A stretch of DNA of 6,423 bases, from positions 1 through 6,423 of the forward strand of contig JAHFOH010000079.1 in assembly GCA_023266955.1 (NCBI GenBank), written 5' to 3'. The notes under the pieces were generated by a model. That model was not told the origin of the DNA. It was given only the letters and a program-made list of their open reading frames with translations, and did no database searches. Below are positions 1 to 6,276 of the stretch, piece by piece. Position 1 is the first letter of the stretch. Every line of letters starts with the position of its first letter. The translations under genes and the position numbers were made by a program. The DNA comes from Nitrososphaerota archaeon (GTDB lineage: Archaea > Thermoproteota > Nitrososphaeria > Nitrososphaerales > JAHFOH01).

Positions 1-1574
1 TCAAGTAGCTCTGGAGATCCTCCACCAGTCTCAACGATTTCTCCTAGTATAAAGAAGACTATTCTGCTGAGCCATGACCTAGTTTTAACAAAAACCTCGG
101 TCATTGTGCTGCCGATTTCCAATTGTCTGGATACATCCTTGAGAATGGTGTCGAAGATTCCGTTGTAGGTTCTCTCGGATGCGAGTCTCTGCACCGCCTT
201 AGTAATATCGTAGCCGATTTTTCTGAACTCGGTTATATCTCGCAGAAACTGAGGGAGAGCTTCATCTGATTTCCGTATCTCTCGAACTTGGAATAGAGTG
301 GACAATCCGAACACTGCTGAGAATACCCCTAGGCCACCTGCAAAGATGATCCACATGGGCTGCTGAAGTAGGATAAGGGCTACTAGCGTAGCTACTGTCG
401 CTGCTATGGAAGGTTTCAGTCTCCCTTGAATGATGTTATTGATTTTAGGTTGAGCTCTAACAATCCCCATGAAGGCCAAGATAGTCAGAATGGGTATCAC
501 GAACGCTACGGTCAGTTCCAAGACATCAAGTGTTCCCTCTGGATAGACGAATGCCATTGCAATAATAATAAGGGGCATGGCGAAGAAGGTGGAGATTATC
601 AGTTCGCCTATGTCACTACTCGAGTTCGCGTACATCTTCCATCTGAACTCCGTCCAGTTTAGAAACTGTTTTGCTTTGTCGTCTAAATATCTCGCTACTT
701 CACCTCCACTCTTCAGAACTGATGTGTAGCCTTGGAGGAAGGTCTTGAATCGCTCGCTATCGTGTTGACGGGCTCTTTCATCTAGGGCTTCCAGTTGGGT
801 CTTACCGAAGAATAGGTTCTCCCTTGTAATGAGTAGGGCTTCGCCTTCCACCCATCTGAAGACTCCTGAACCAATTATTTTTTCAAACGCATGGTAAAGC
901 GTCAAGCCCGCTGATTGCATAACAGCTGCAAACATGGCGAAGTATGGTAGTTCGTCTTCGACGCCTTTCGTCCTTTCACCTAATTTAGATCCAACTGTGA
1001 ACCTAGGCGCCAAAACGAAGATTAGAGGCGCCACGTTAATCAACAGTAATTTTGGTTCATTGAGGACGAGAAGAAGAATAATTGATAGAGGTATGGTGAC
1101 GATTGCTGAAATGAAGGCGTAGAACACGAATCTACTCACGTAGATCACAGGACTCCTGATTACACCTGCTGCAACCATCCTTTCTGAGAGTGAATTGGAC
1201 ATCGCTCGAACTATTGGCTTGAATACGACGTTTTCTATGACGAACTTAGGGACTGTGAATGTTCGTGTGTAACTTTTTCCCAGGAGTGTTACGTCATTTA
1301 CGATAGGGGCTTCACGCTTCCTTGATCGAGCCACCAGATAATTGGCTAGATCTACTGAGCTGGCTATTAGGAGTCCCATTCCCAAGCTGATCGTAAGAAT
1401 GCCCAAAAGCGTGACTGCCCCTTGCTTTGTGGCTGGCAGAACGGAGACTAGAGATTTTCCCACTGCTTCCCTGAAAGCCGGGACTACGTTGGTCTCTAGG
1501 AGAAAGCTCAGGATGATGAGACCGACTCCGGTGATTAGGAAGGTGAGGTGGCTTCTCGGGAAACGTAATCTCAA
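1..1574 (-). CDS. FlaJ/TadC-like pilus assembly platform protein, two T2SSF domains (3' end outside the window)
   Basis: This is the polytopic membrane protein on which an archaeal type IV pilus-like machine is built. It would couple the cytoplasmic ATPase encoded just upstream to pilin polymerisation. The frame is open from 1574 to the left edge (524 codons, no stop), so the C-terminus is missing. Likely membrane segments lie near residues 11-30, 53-80, 148-172, 177-190, 323-344, 352-372, 390-403 and 407-428. Two cytoplasmic T2SSF-like domains are visible. The first is at about 205-320 and contains 'DELPYFAMFAAVMQSAGLTL'. The second starts at about 437 and contains 'LPQFLRDITEFRKIG' and, near the edge, 'GEIVETGGGSPELL', a typical FlaJ-like motif. 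The last membrane helices are probably in the missing part. The start is TTG at 1574, the only initiator after the TAA at 1590-1592 in this frame. It overlaps the ATPase stop by four bases (TTGA), implying translational coupling. The match to archaeal type II secretion F family proteins is clear by motif; the exact subfamily is not certain. Confidence 0.9.
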   Translation of the reverse strand, partial: MRLRFPRSHLTFLITGVGLIILSFLLETNVVPAFREAVGKSLVSVLPATKQGAVTLLGILTISLGMGLLIASSVDLANYLVARSRKREAPIVNDVTLLGKSYTRTFTVPKFVIENVVFKPIVRAMSNSLSERMVAAGVIRSPVIYVSRFVFYAFISAIVTIPLSIILLLVLNEPKLLLINVAPLIFVLAPRFTVGSKLGERTKGVEDELPYFAMFAAVMQSAGLTLYHAFEKIIGSGVFRWVEGEALLITRENLFFGKTQLEALDERARQHDSERFKTFLQGYTSVLKSGGEVARYLDDKAKQFLNWTEFRWKMYANSSSDIGELIISTFFAMPLIIIAMAFVYPEGTLDVLELTVAFVIPILTILAFMGIVRAQPKINNIIQGRLKPSIAATVATLVALILLQQPMWIIFAGGLGVFSAVFGLSTLFQVREIRKSDEALPQFLRDITEFRKIGYDITKAVQRLASERTYNGIFDTILKDVSRQLEIGSTMTEVFVKTRSWLSRIVFFILGEIVETGGGSPELL

Positions 1575-3118
1575 TCGCGATTCCCTTGATTAGTGCGGTA
1601 GAAGGAGAATAGCTTGGAAGCTACTTCCCTGTAGTTGTAGACTTTCTCCGTCACCATGTTTTGCAGCGCTTCTGCCCTTATGCTGAGTTCATGAGCCAAA
1701 TCGTCTTTCGTCCATCCTCTGAGGAGTCTGACTAGCTCCAACCTCGTGCTGTTCTTGACGACTTCCTCAGGGTCCTCTGGGGTGATTCTGTCAGAATATG
1801 CATCCCATTGGAAGACGGTCTTCAGTTTGAAGGGAGTAGATGACGTGTATTCTGGGACGAGTTCAACACTCGAGACGGCCCTTCTGACTTGCCTACCGTC
1901 ACCTGTAGTAACTCTCGCCATCTGCAGGAAGGCCCAGATGAGTAGCAGGAAGCTTTCTCCCACGTTCAGCGGTGGAGATCGCATTCGTACAATGGCTGCC
2001 TGTGGTGATTCGGCGTGGAATGTCGTCATGGCTCCGTGACCTACCGCTGCGGCTTGTACCAGTGATTGAATCTCTTCTCCTCTGACCTCTCCCACGACAA
2101 TATAGTCAGGCCGGTATCTCAAGGAGAGTTTGACTAGATCGAATAGTCCTATGTCTCTTGCTCCTAACGTGTAGGCGGATCGGGTGATGAATCTTATCCA
2201 GTTTCGGTGGACCACTCTGAGTTCAGGAGTGTCTTCAACTGTTAGGATCTTGGCTTTGGGATGCAGCATGCTCAAGAGTACGTTCAGAATGGTTGTCTTG
2301 CCGCTAGACATGGCTCCGGAGATCAGAGAGAAGCCTCGGTGTTCTTGAACGAGCCAGTAGTATGCAGCCATAAGGGGTGAGATAGTCCCGGTCTTCAGCA
2401 TGTGGCTTACGGTCAACGGGTCTTCAGGAAACTTTCTGATATCAAAGGTTGAACCAGGAAGAGAAATTTCGCTCGAATATGTTACCGCGCCTCGGTGACC
2501 TTGTGGAAGCATGAAATCCACGAAAGGATGGGCGATTGTAACCGACTTGCCTGCCTTCTGGGCTAGTTTCTGAACAACTTGGTTAACCTTCTCTTCAGTT
2601 GTCAATGAGATGTTGGTCTCCAGCCTCCAGAGTTCTGTGAAGTCCCTATGAACTACTGTTACCGGTAACGCGAAGCCGCCGCATTCTACCTCCTCGACGG
2701 TGGGATCTTTCATGGGAATGTCTAGGAGACCGTAGCCCATGACGTCTCTACTGATGTAGTAACGGAGTGTTTCGTAGCTTTGTTGGGCTCTGTCAGCTAC
2801 ACCAAGTTCTGCTGCAGATTCTGTGATGAAGTCTTCGATGTACTTTACTGGATCGAGAATTTTCGGAGTGGGTCTGAGAGAGTAGTACAGTGAAGCCATT
2901 AGAAGCTTGTAGAGTTCAATTTCCTCTGGAGTAACTTTAGGCTCATTGATGAGGTATCTTCCATTACCATCTTCATCCAATATGAGCACCTCTGCTGCTC
3001 CGATAGGGTATCGGGTGAGAACTTTGGTCTCGTCGATGAGATCTGCTCTTAGAGAGGTGATGTTGAATCTATCCAGAATCTGCTTCGGAGTCTTCTTTCC
3101 AACGTTTGAGGCCTTCAT
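1571..3118 (-). CDS. Type II/IV secretion (pilus assembly) ATPase, FlaI/archaeal GspE family
   Basis: This cytoplasmic hexameric ATPase powers assembly of a type IV pilus-like filament by acting on the platform protein encoded next. Its 515 residues are a normal length for archaeal FlaI/GspE2-type enzymes. The N-terminal domain (about 1-235) contains the family segment 'LPQGHRGAVTYSSEISLPGS' (204-223) and 'FDIRKF' (225-230). The catalytic core shows Walker A G268-AMSS-GKT275, an Asp box around E295-D296, Walker B 'DYIVVGEVRGEE' (338-349; catalytic E344, R346) and the His box 'GHGAMTTFHAES' (360-371). 'RMRSPPLNV' follows at 378, as in archaeal members. The C-terminal region (about 455-508) has the usual helical ending with 'NYREVA'. 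All catalytic residues are present, so it should be active. One small departure is 'ECGG' (145-148), where relatives usually have CDG. The ATG has an ideal Shine-Dalgarno. The gene lies 18 bases after the adhesin gene and overlaps the platform gene. It could serve an adhesive pilus, a Tad-like system or a secretion system; no archaellum-specific genes are in view. Confidence 0.96.
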   Translation of the reverse strand: MKASNVGKKTPKQILDRFNITSLRADLIDETKVLTRYPIGAAEVLILDEDGNGRYLINEPKVTPEEIELYKLLMASLYYSLRPTPKILDPVKYIEDFITESAAELGVADRAQQSYETLRYYISRDVMGYGLLDIPMKDPTVEEVECGGFALPVTVVHRDFTELWRLETNISLTTEEKVNQVVQKLAQKAGKSVTIAHPFVDFMLPQGHRGAVTYSSEISLPGSTFDIRKFPEDPLTVSHMLKTGTISPLMAAYYWLVQEHRGFSLISGAMSSGKTTILNVLLSMLHPKAKILTVEDTPELRVVHRNWIRFITRSAYTLGARDIGLFDLVKLSLRYRPDYIVVGEVRGEEIQSLVQAAAVGHGAMTTFHAESPQAAIVRMRSPPLNVGESFLLLIWAFLQMARVTTGDGRQVRRAVSSVELVPEYTSSTPFKLKTVFQWDAYSDRITPEDPEEVVKNSTRLELVRLLRGWTKDDLAHELSIRAEALQNMVTEKVYNYREVASKLFSFYRTNQGNRD

Positions 3119-3124
3119 TCTAAT

Positions 3125-3130
3125 TCACCT
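3125..3130 (-). promoter_or_regulatory. Shine-Dalgarno site for the ATPase gene
   Basis: The minus strand reads AGGTGA, a perfect match to the archaeal 16S 3' end complement, six bases before the ATG at 3118. It lies in the 18-base gap after the adhesin stop codon (TGA, 3137-3139). The strong, well-spaced site fixes the ATPase start and suggests it is translated efficiently on its own, not only by coupling. Confidence 0.8.
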
Positions 3131-3136
3131 AGTTGT

Positions 3137-5692
3137 TCAGCAACCCCCGCTCACTACCTGCTGAGCTGTGAAGGGGATGGTTTGGCTGAATGTTCCGACG
3201 ACCACCCCGTTTTTGACGTAGTTACCTATCAAGAGAATGATAGAGCCAAAGGGGCTCTGCGCCGTTGATGGGGTTTTCTGGACGGTAGAGGTCCCTTGGA
3301 ATTTGGCACCAAAGTAAATTGTCGTAGGGATTCCTCCAGTTGCGAAATCATTTGTAGGATTGTTTGGTATTACTACCCGAGTAGCGTCATTGTATGCAGA
3401 GAACTTGCTGGGCACTGGAGGAGTCTGAGATCCAAATCCATATGTGTAGCCGAAGTTTGGATAGCCAGTTGGAGAAGTGCCTGGTGGAGGTTTAATTATG
3501 GACCAAGTTGTGGTAGCTGCAGCTTGAGAGGATAGCCAGTAAAATTGACTTAGGCTCGTAAGTGTGATGTTCCTGCCCTGCGGGTCGTGATTCACGAAAG
3601 TCATCTGAAAGACGATGTTTGCCGTACTACTAGTCCCAGTACCTCCCACGCTGCTCCCTGGTACCCATTTTGTGCTTGAGCCGGAGCATCCCAACTGGAC
3701 CTGTATTAGTCCATCTGCTGACTGGACAACTGATGTGAAGTTGTAACTGGCAAAGATCAGTTCAATTGGTCCGTATTGGAAACCTACCTTTGACTGGCCA
3801 CCAAACCCACCTCCCGGGGGTCCATTCGGGTTTAAGATACCGATTACAACGACTTGTGAAGTACCCGTCTTCCCTGCGGAGTCTGTGACAGTTGCGAAGG
3901 CAAAGTAAGGAGGAATGGGCGACACATTGGAACAGACTTGCCAGCCTTGAATACAGTAGTCGTGACTTACTGTTGAATTGGTAGAGGTGAATGTACTTCC
4001 GTCTCCGAAGGTCCACACATACTGCGTGTATTGCCCCGTTCCTCCTGAAGGGAAGGCTGTGAAGCGAACATTGAGTGGTGGCCAGCCTGATGTTGGACTG
4101 GCCACCAGTATAACGGATAAGCCAGGTGCTTCATAGACAGCAACGTACGTGCCGGGGGCGGTGACATTTACCGTCCGGCTAGTGGAGAATACTGTACCTG
4201 CACTCTCCCAATAAAGGAAGTTCTTGCCGTCCGGACTTGTTGCGTTTGCAGATAGGGTATGCGACCCTGTGAGGCTTGAGAAGATTTGAGGCGCCACATA
4301 TTTGGTGCCGTCAAAAGTGAATCCAGCAGCAATAGGGGTTGATCCCGATCTTGCCTCAACTAAGATGGAGTAATTCGTGACAGATTGTTGATAAAGCGCG
4401 GTGTATGTGCCTGCGTTGTTAACGGTCAAGAGAGTGGTTGTGGAGATTATTGTTCCGTTCTGTGACCATCCTAAGAACTGTTGTCCGCCAGGCGTAGTGG
4501 GGCTGGCCTGGAGCGTGTGGGCACCGGAAAGCCCAGTGAAGATGCTGGGAGTGGTGTAGTTGGTGTTGTCAAACTTGAAGGTGACGCTTATTGGATTCTC
4601 CCCATCATCGGCAGTTACCAGAATTGAGTATGTGGTAGTCGCAGTGTTTTGTTGGTAGACTGCAACATAAGTCCCTCCAGATGTCACATTTAGGGCTACA
4701 TTGGCTGTTAGCGTAGAAGTGCCGTTGGACCAGCGGAGGAATGGGTCGCCTAGGGTGTCGAAGTTGCTGGCCACAAGGGTGACTTGTCCAGTTAGGGCGG
4801 TGAAGAGTCGTGGTGTCGCATAGCTTATTCCGTCAAGTGTGAATGACGCTACTACCGGAGTGGACCCCTGTGTTGCTTCTACCAGGATGTCGTAGGGGGA
4901 CCCGTAGACTGCAGTGTAGGTTCCCCCGGTTGTGATCGTCAGTGTTCTGCTTGTTGAGATGGCGATGTTACCGTAGGACCAGTAAAGAAACGGTTTTCCG
5001 TTAAAGTCAGTGGGAGAGGCGTTGAGGATGTATGTTCCATTCAGATTTTGGAAGAGCCAAGGTGTGGTGAATTGAGTGCCGTTAATAGTAAAGGAGGTGG
5101 TGACTGGATTGGACCCTTCGACAGCCTCCACTAGGGCGCTGAAGCCTGAACTACTTCCACCACTGCCCCCAGTTCCTGATTGGAATCCACTAAGTGCATT
5201 GGTTAAATTGTACCAGTAGGTGTTTCCAAGCGAAGTTACGAGAGCGATGGCAGCTCTCTGGCTCGGATCTTGGAAGCTTATGCCAAGGCCCAAGGAGTTG
5301 TAGCTACATCTTGCCGCGGGGGGCATTGTTTTCCCGACGGGGTCACAATTGCTCGGATCTAGCACAATTTCCGCGAGTGAGCCGCTGGAATCGTGATAGA
5401 CATAGATGACTTTTACAAGCTGGGAGGTGACGCCTCCCATATTCGTTACATTAACCCAAACAGCATTGGTGGGGTCTCTGAGATTACCTCGGAAGGCGCT
5501 TATGACGAGGTGCTCCTGAGCCTTAGCTGCGTTCAGTCTGCTGGCTTGGTTTGCAGCGTTCTGGTAGTCACTTTGCGCTATATTGGCTACGGAGAAGGCT
5601 GCGAATGCTGCTACAGCTGCGAAGATGAAGAGTAGGGTACCGATTACTGTGCTTATTGCGCGGTAGGTCTTGGATCGCCTTCTTCTCCTCAT
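3137..5692 (-). CDS. Giant modular pilin-like surface adhesin: prepilin leader, four tandem beta repeats, PKD domain
   Basis: This 851-residue secreted protein is probably built into, or carried at the tip of, the pilus made by this operon. Domains in order: a basic leader 'MRRRRRSKTYRA' with a likely prepilin-peptidase site before I13; a hydrophobic helix (13-37); a helical stalk and beta domain (about 38-168, C116 and C129); a Gly/Ser linker (171-183); four repeats of about 85 residues (184-520); a PKD domain (about 526-618) with 'WTFGDGS' at 560-566 and a cysteine-bearing insert; a Gly/Pro hinge (624-632); and an unrecognised beta-rich C-terminal domain (about 635-851) ending in cysteine. 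By my count there are 16 N-X-S/T sequons, consistent with heavy N-glycosylation of an exposed archaeal protein. Ordinary archaeal pilins are about 100-250 residues, so this one is several times longer. An adhesive role is inferred from the architecture; no catalytic motif is visible. It could instead be a cell-anchored adhesin that only shares the prepilin export route. The gene starts six bases after the 187-residue pilin stop and in the same frame. Confidence 0.9.
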   Translation of the reverse strand: MRRRRRSKTYRAISTVIGTLLFIFAAVAAFAAFSVANIAQSDYQNAANQASRLNAAKAQEHLVISAFRGNLRDPTNAVWVNVTNMGGVTSQLVKVIYVYHDSSGSLAEIVLDPSNCDPVGKTMPPAARCSYNSLGLGISFQDPSQRAAIALVTSLGNTYWYNLTNALSGFQSGTGGSGGSSSGFSALVEAVEGSNPVTTSFTINGTQFTTPWLFQNLNGTYILNASPTDFNGKPFLYWSYGNIAISTSRTLTITTGGTYTAVYGSPYDILVEATQGSTPVVASFTLDGISYATPRLFTALTGQVTLVASNFDTLGDPFLRWSNGTSTLTANVALNVTSGGTYVAVYQQNTATTTYSILVTADDGENPISVTFKFDNTNYTTPSIFTGLSGAHTLQASPTTPGGQQFLGWSQNGTIISTTTLLTVNNAGTYTALYQQSVTNYSILVEARSGSTPIAAGFTFDGTKYVAPQIFSSLTGSHTLSANATSPDGKNFLYWESAGTVFSTSRTVNVTAPGTYVAVYEAPGLSVILVASPTSGWPPLNVRFTAFPSGGTGQYTQYVWTFGDGSTFTSTNSTVSHDYCIQGWQVCSNVSPIPPYFAFATVTDSAGKTGTSQVVVIGILNPNGPPGGGFGGQSKVGFQYGPIELIFASYNFTSVVQSADGLIQVQLGCSGSSTKWVPGSSVGGTGTSSTANIVFQMTFVNHDPQGRNITLTSLSQFYWLSSQAAATTTWSIIKPPPGTSPTGYPNFGYTYGFGSQTPPVPSKFSAYNDATRVVIPNNPTNDFATGGIPTTIYFGAKFQGTSTVQKTPSTAQSPFGSIILLIGNYVKNGVVVGTFSQTIPFTAQQVVSGGC
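3839..4117 (-). other. PKD domain with cysteine-bearing insert (within the adhesin)
   Basis: This segment encodes residues 526-618 of the adhesin. It begins 'LSVILVASPTSGWPPLNVRF' and carries the PKD hallmark 'WTFGDGS', then 'SHDY' and 'FATVTDSAG', the usual last strands. Between them sits an insert with C580 and C587 (a CxxxxxxC spacing) where a normal PKD domain has a short turn. PKD domains are Ig-like spacer or binding modules common in archaeal surface proteins. The cysteines may form a local disulfide, which is an inference. Confidence 0.85.
4133..5143 (-). repeat. Four tandem protein repeats of about 83-88 residues in the adhesin
   Basis: Four units encode adhesin residues 184-266, 267-354, 355-440 and 441-520, at 5143-4895, 4894-4631, 4630-4373 and 4372-4133. 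Each starts with an '[FY]xxLVxA' strand, then '[ST]xxPVxxxFxxDGxxYxTPxxF' in pattern form, 'LxGxxTLxAS', 'FLxWS' and ends 'GTYxAVY'. The first half resembles PEGA-type modules (DG, then TP), and the second half resembles divergent InlB B-repeats (FxxW, then a strand ending in VY). The units clearly share a common origin but have diverged enough that I see no long identical DNA runs. They probably form a rigid beta-rich stalk that holds the PKD and C-terminal domains away from the cell. Confidence 0.88.
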
Positions 5693-5709
5693 CTACATCT
5701 AAATCCTCC
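5693..5709 (-). promoter_or_regulatory. Shine-Dalgarno and ATG-TAG start-stop leader before the adhesin gene
   Basis: The minus strand has GGAGGAT at 5709-5703, inside the end of the 187-residue pilin gene. The next bases run TAG (stop of that gene), ATG (5698), TAG, then the adhesin ATG at 5692, all in one frame. From GGAGG, the spacer to the first ATG is 6 bases, the usual optimum; to the true start it is 12. A ribosome choosing the better-spaced ATG would make only Met and stop. This may lower or tune adhesin translation or promote reinitiation, but that is inference. Confidence 0.55.
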
Positions 5710-6262
5710 ATTGAAAATCTCGCCCATCTGTACCTACCAGAGCGATTTTGAGTGGACTCGAGATTACGTCAGGAACTGTGAATTCTATTCTGTACAGTTT
5801 CTTAACTGGAAGGGTATAGAACGGCTGTGGGAACGAGGACGATTGGGTTGAGAGTTGGACTGCGCCTGTGCTACAATCTCCTGCCACTACCGTAGTACTG
5901 CAATCCTTGACAGTGGTAGAAGCAGAATTAATGACATACTTATTTCCGGAGTCAGTAATCACGATAATACTATAGAACGGGTAATTTGCGAATCCGTAGT
6001 TGTAGACGTAAAGTTTGAAGGCTGTAGTCAATGGACCGGCGTTCTCAAACCGGTCATATGCAAGGTCTATCTGCTGTCCTGAGACCCTTACCCCCTTATG
6101 AAACTGATCGATGAGCGTAGATGTACTGAGGGATAAGTTAGAGAGGAATACACCGTAATAAACTCCAAAACCAACTAGTGTAGCAACTAGCAGAACTGAA
6201 GCGGCAACTAGTTCAGAAACTGCTCTCCTACTCTTAGGCCCTCGAAAAAAATGGGGGGCCAT
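5699..6262 (-). CDS. Pilin-like secreted protein with archaeal prepilin leader
   Basis: This 187-residue protein is a probable structural or minor pilin of the filament assembled by the downstream ATPase and platform protein. The leader 'MAPHFFRGPKSRRA' is basic and followed by 'VSELVAASVLLVATLVGFGV', the hydrophobic helix (about 15-40) that packs into the core of archaeal type IV pili. The likely prepilin-peptidase cut is after A14, giving a mature start VSE with a glutamate near the position often acidic in pilins. The remainder is predicted beta-rich with 'LYVYNYG' (84-90), a motif pattern I associate with archaeal pilin-like proteins, and two cysteines (C121, C130) that could form a disulfide. 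ATG at 6262 is the only sensible start: an in-frame TAG lies just upstream at 6277-6279, and no other ATG precedes the leader. The leader matches that of the 851-residue neighbour, so the same peptidase should process both. Whether it is the major pilin cannot be told. Confidence 0.85.
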   Translation of the reverse strand: MAPHFFRGPKSRRAVSELVAASVLLVATLVGFGVYYGVFLSNLSLSTSTLIDQFHKGVRVSGQQIDLAYDRFENAGPLTTAFKLYVYNYGFANYPFYSIIVITDSGNKYVINSASTTVKDCSTTVVAGDCSTGAVQLSTQSSSFPQPFYTLPVKKLYRIEFTVPDVISSPLKIALVGTDGRDFQWRI

Positions 6263-6270
6263 CTCCCCTC
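6263..6270 (-). promoter_or_regulatory. Shine-Dalgarno-like purine run before the 187-residue pilin gene
   Basis: The minus strand reads GAGGGGAG directly before the ATG at 6262. The GAGG part leaves only a four-base spacer, tighter than usual. It lies in the 14-base gap after the preceding gene's stop codon. No alternative downstream start would keep the prepilin leader, so the start is still favoured. Confidence 0.5.
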
Positions 6271-6276
6271 GCTATC

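Noticed and set aside
426..1593. Plus-strand open frames at 426-662, 934-1122 and 1342-1593
   Set aside because: They lie opposite the continuous 524-codon platform gene, have low-complexity or unnatural protein composition, and show no family motifs.
1571..1760. C-terminal extension of the ATPase as a novel domain
   Set aside because: The helical ending with 'NYREVA' matches the normal C-terminus of archaeal FlaI/GspE-type ATPases, so it is not an added domain.
1746..2039. Plus-strand open frame of 97 codons
   Set aside because: It lies entirely opposite the ATPase core, including the conserved His-box region, and its product has no recognisable features.
3119..3136. Possible terminator or promoter between the adhesin and ATPase genes
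   Set aside because: The gap is 18 bases, contains no T-run or hairpin, no A/T-rich TATA box at a suitable distance, and is explained by the Shine-Dalgarno site.
3762..4359. Three minus-strand open frames of 63-84 codons within the adhesin gene
   Set aside because: They are out-of-frame shadows of the adhesin, whose own frame shows a clean PKD domain and repeat over the same bases.
4133..5143. DNA-level tandem repeat or recombination array
   Set aside because: The similarity is at protein level; I could not see long identical nucleotide runs between units, so recent slippage or phase variation is not supported.
5194..6082. Plus-strand open frames at 5194-5409, 5393-5635 and 5855-6082
   Set aside because: They lie opposite the pilin leader and beta domains of the two pilin-like genes and have no family features or convincing ribosome binding sites.
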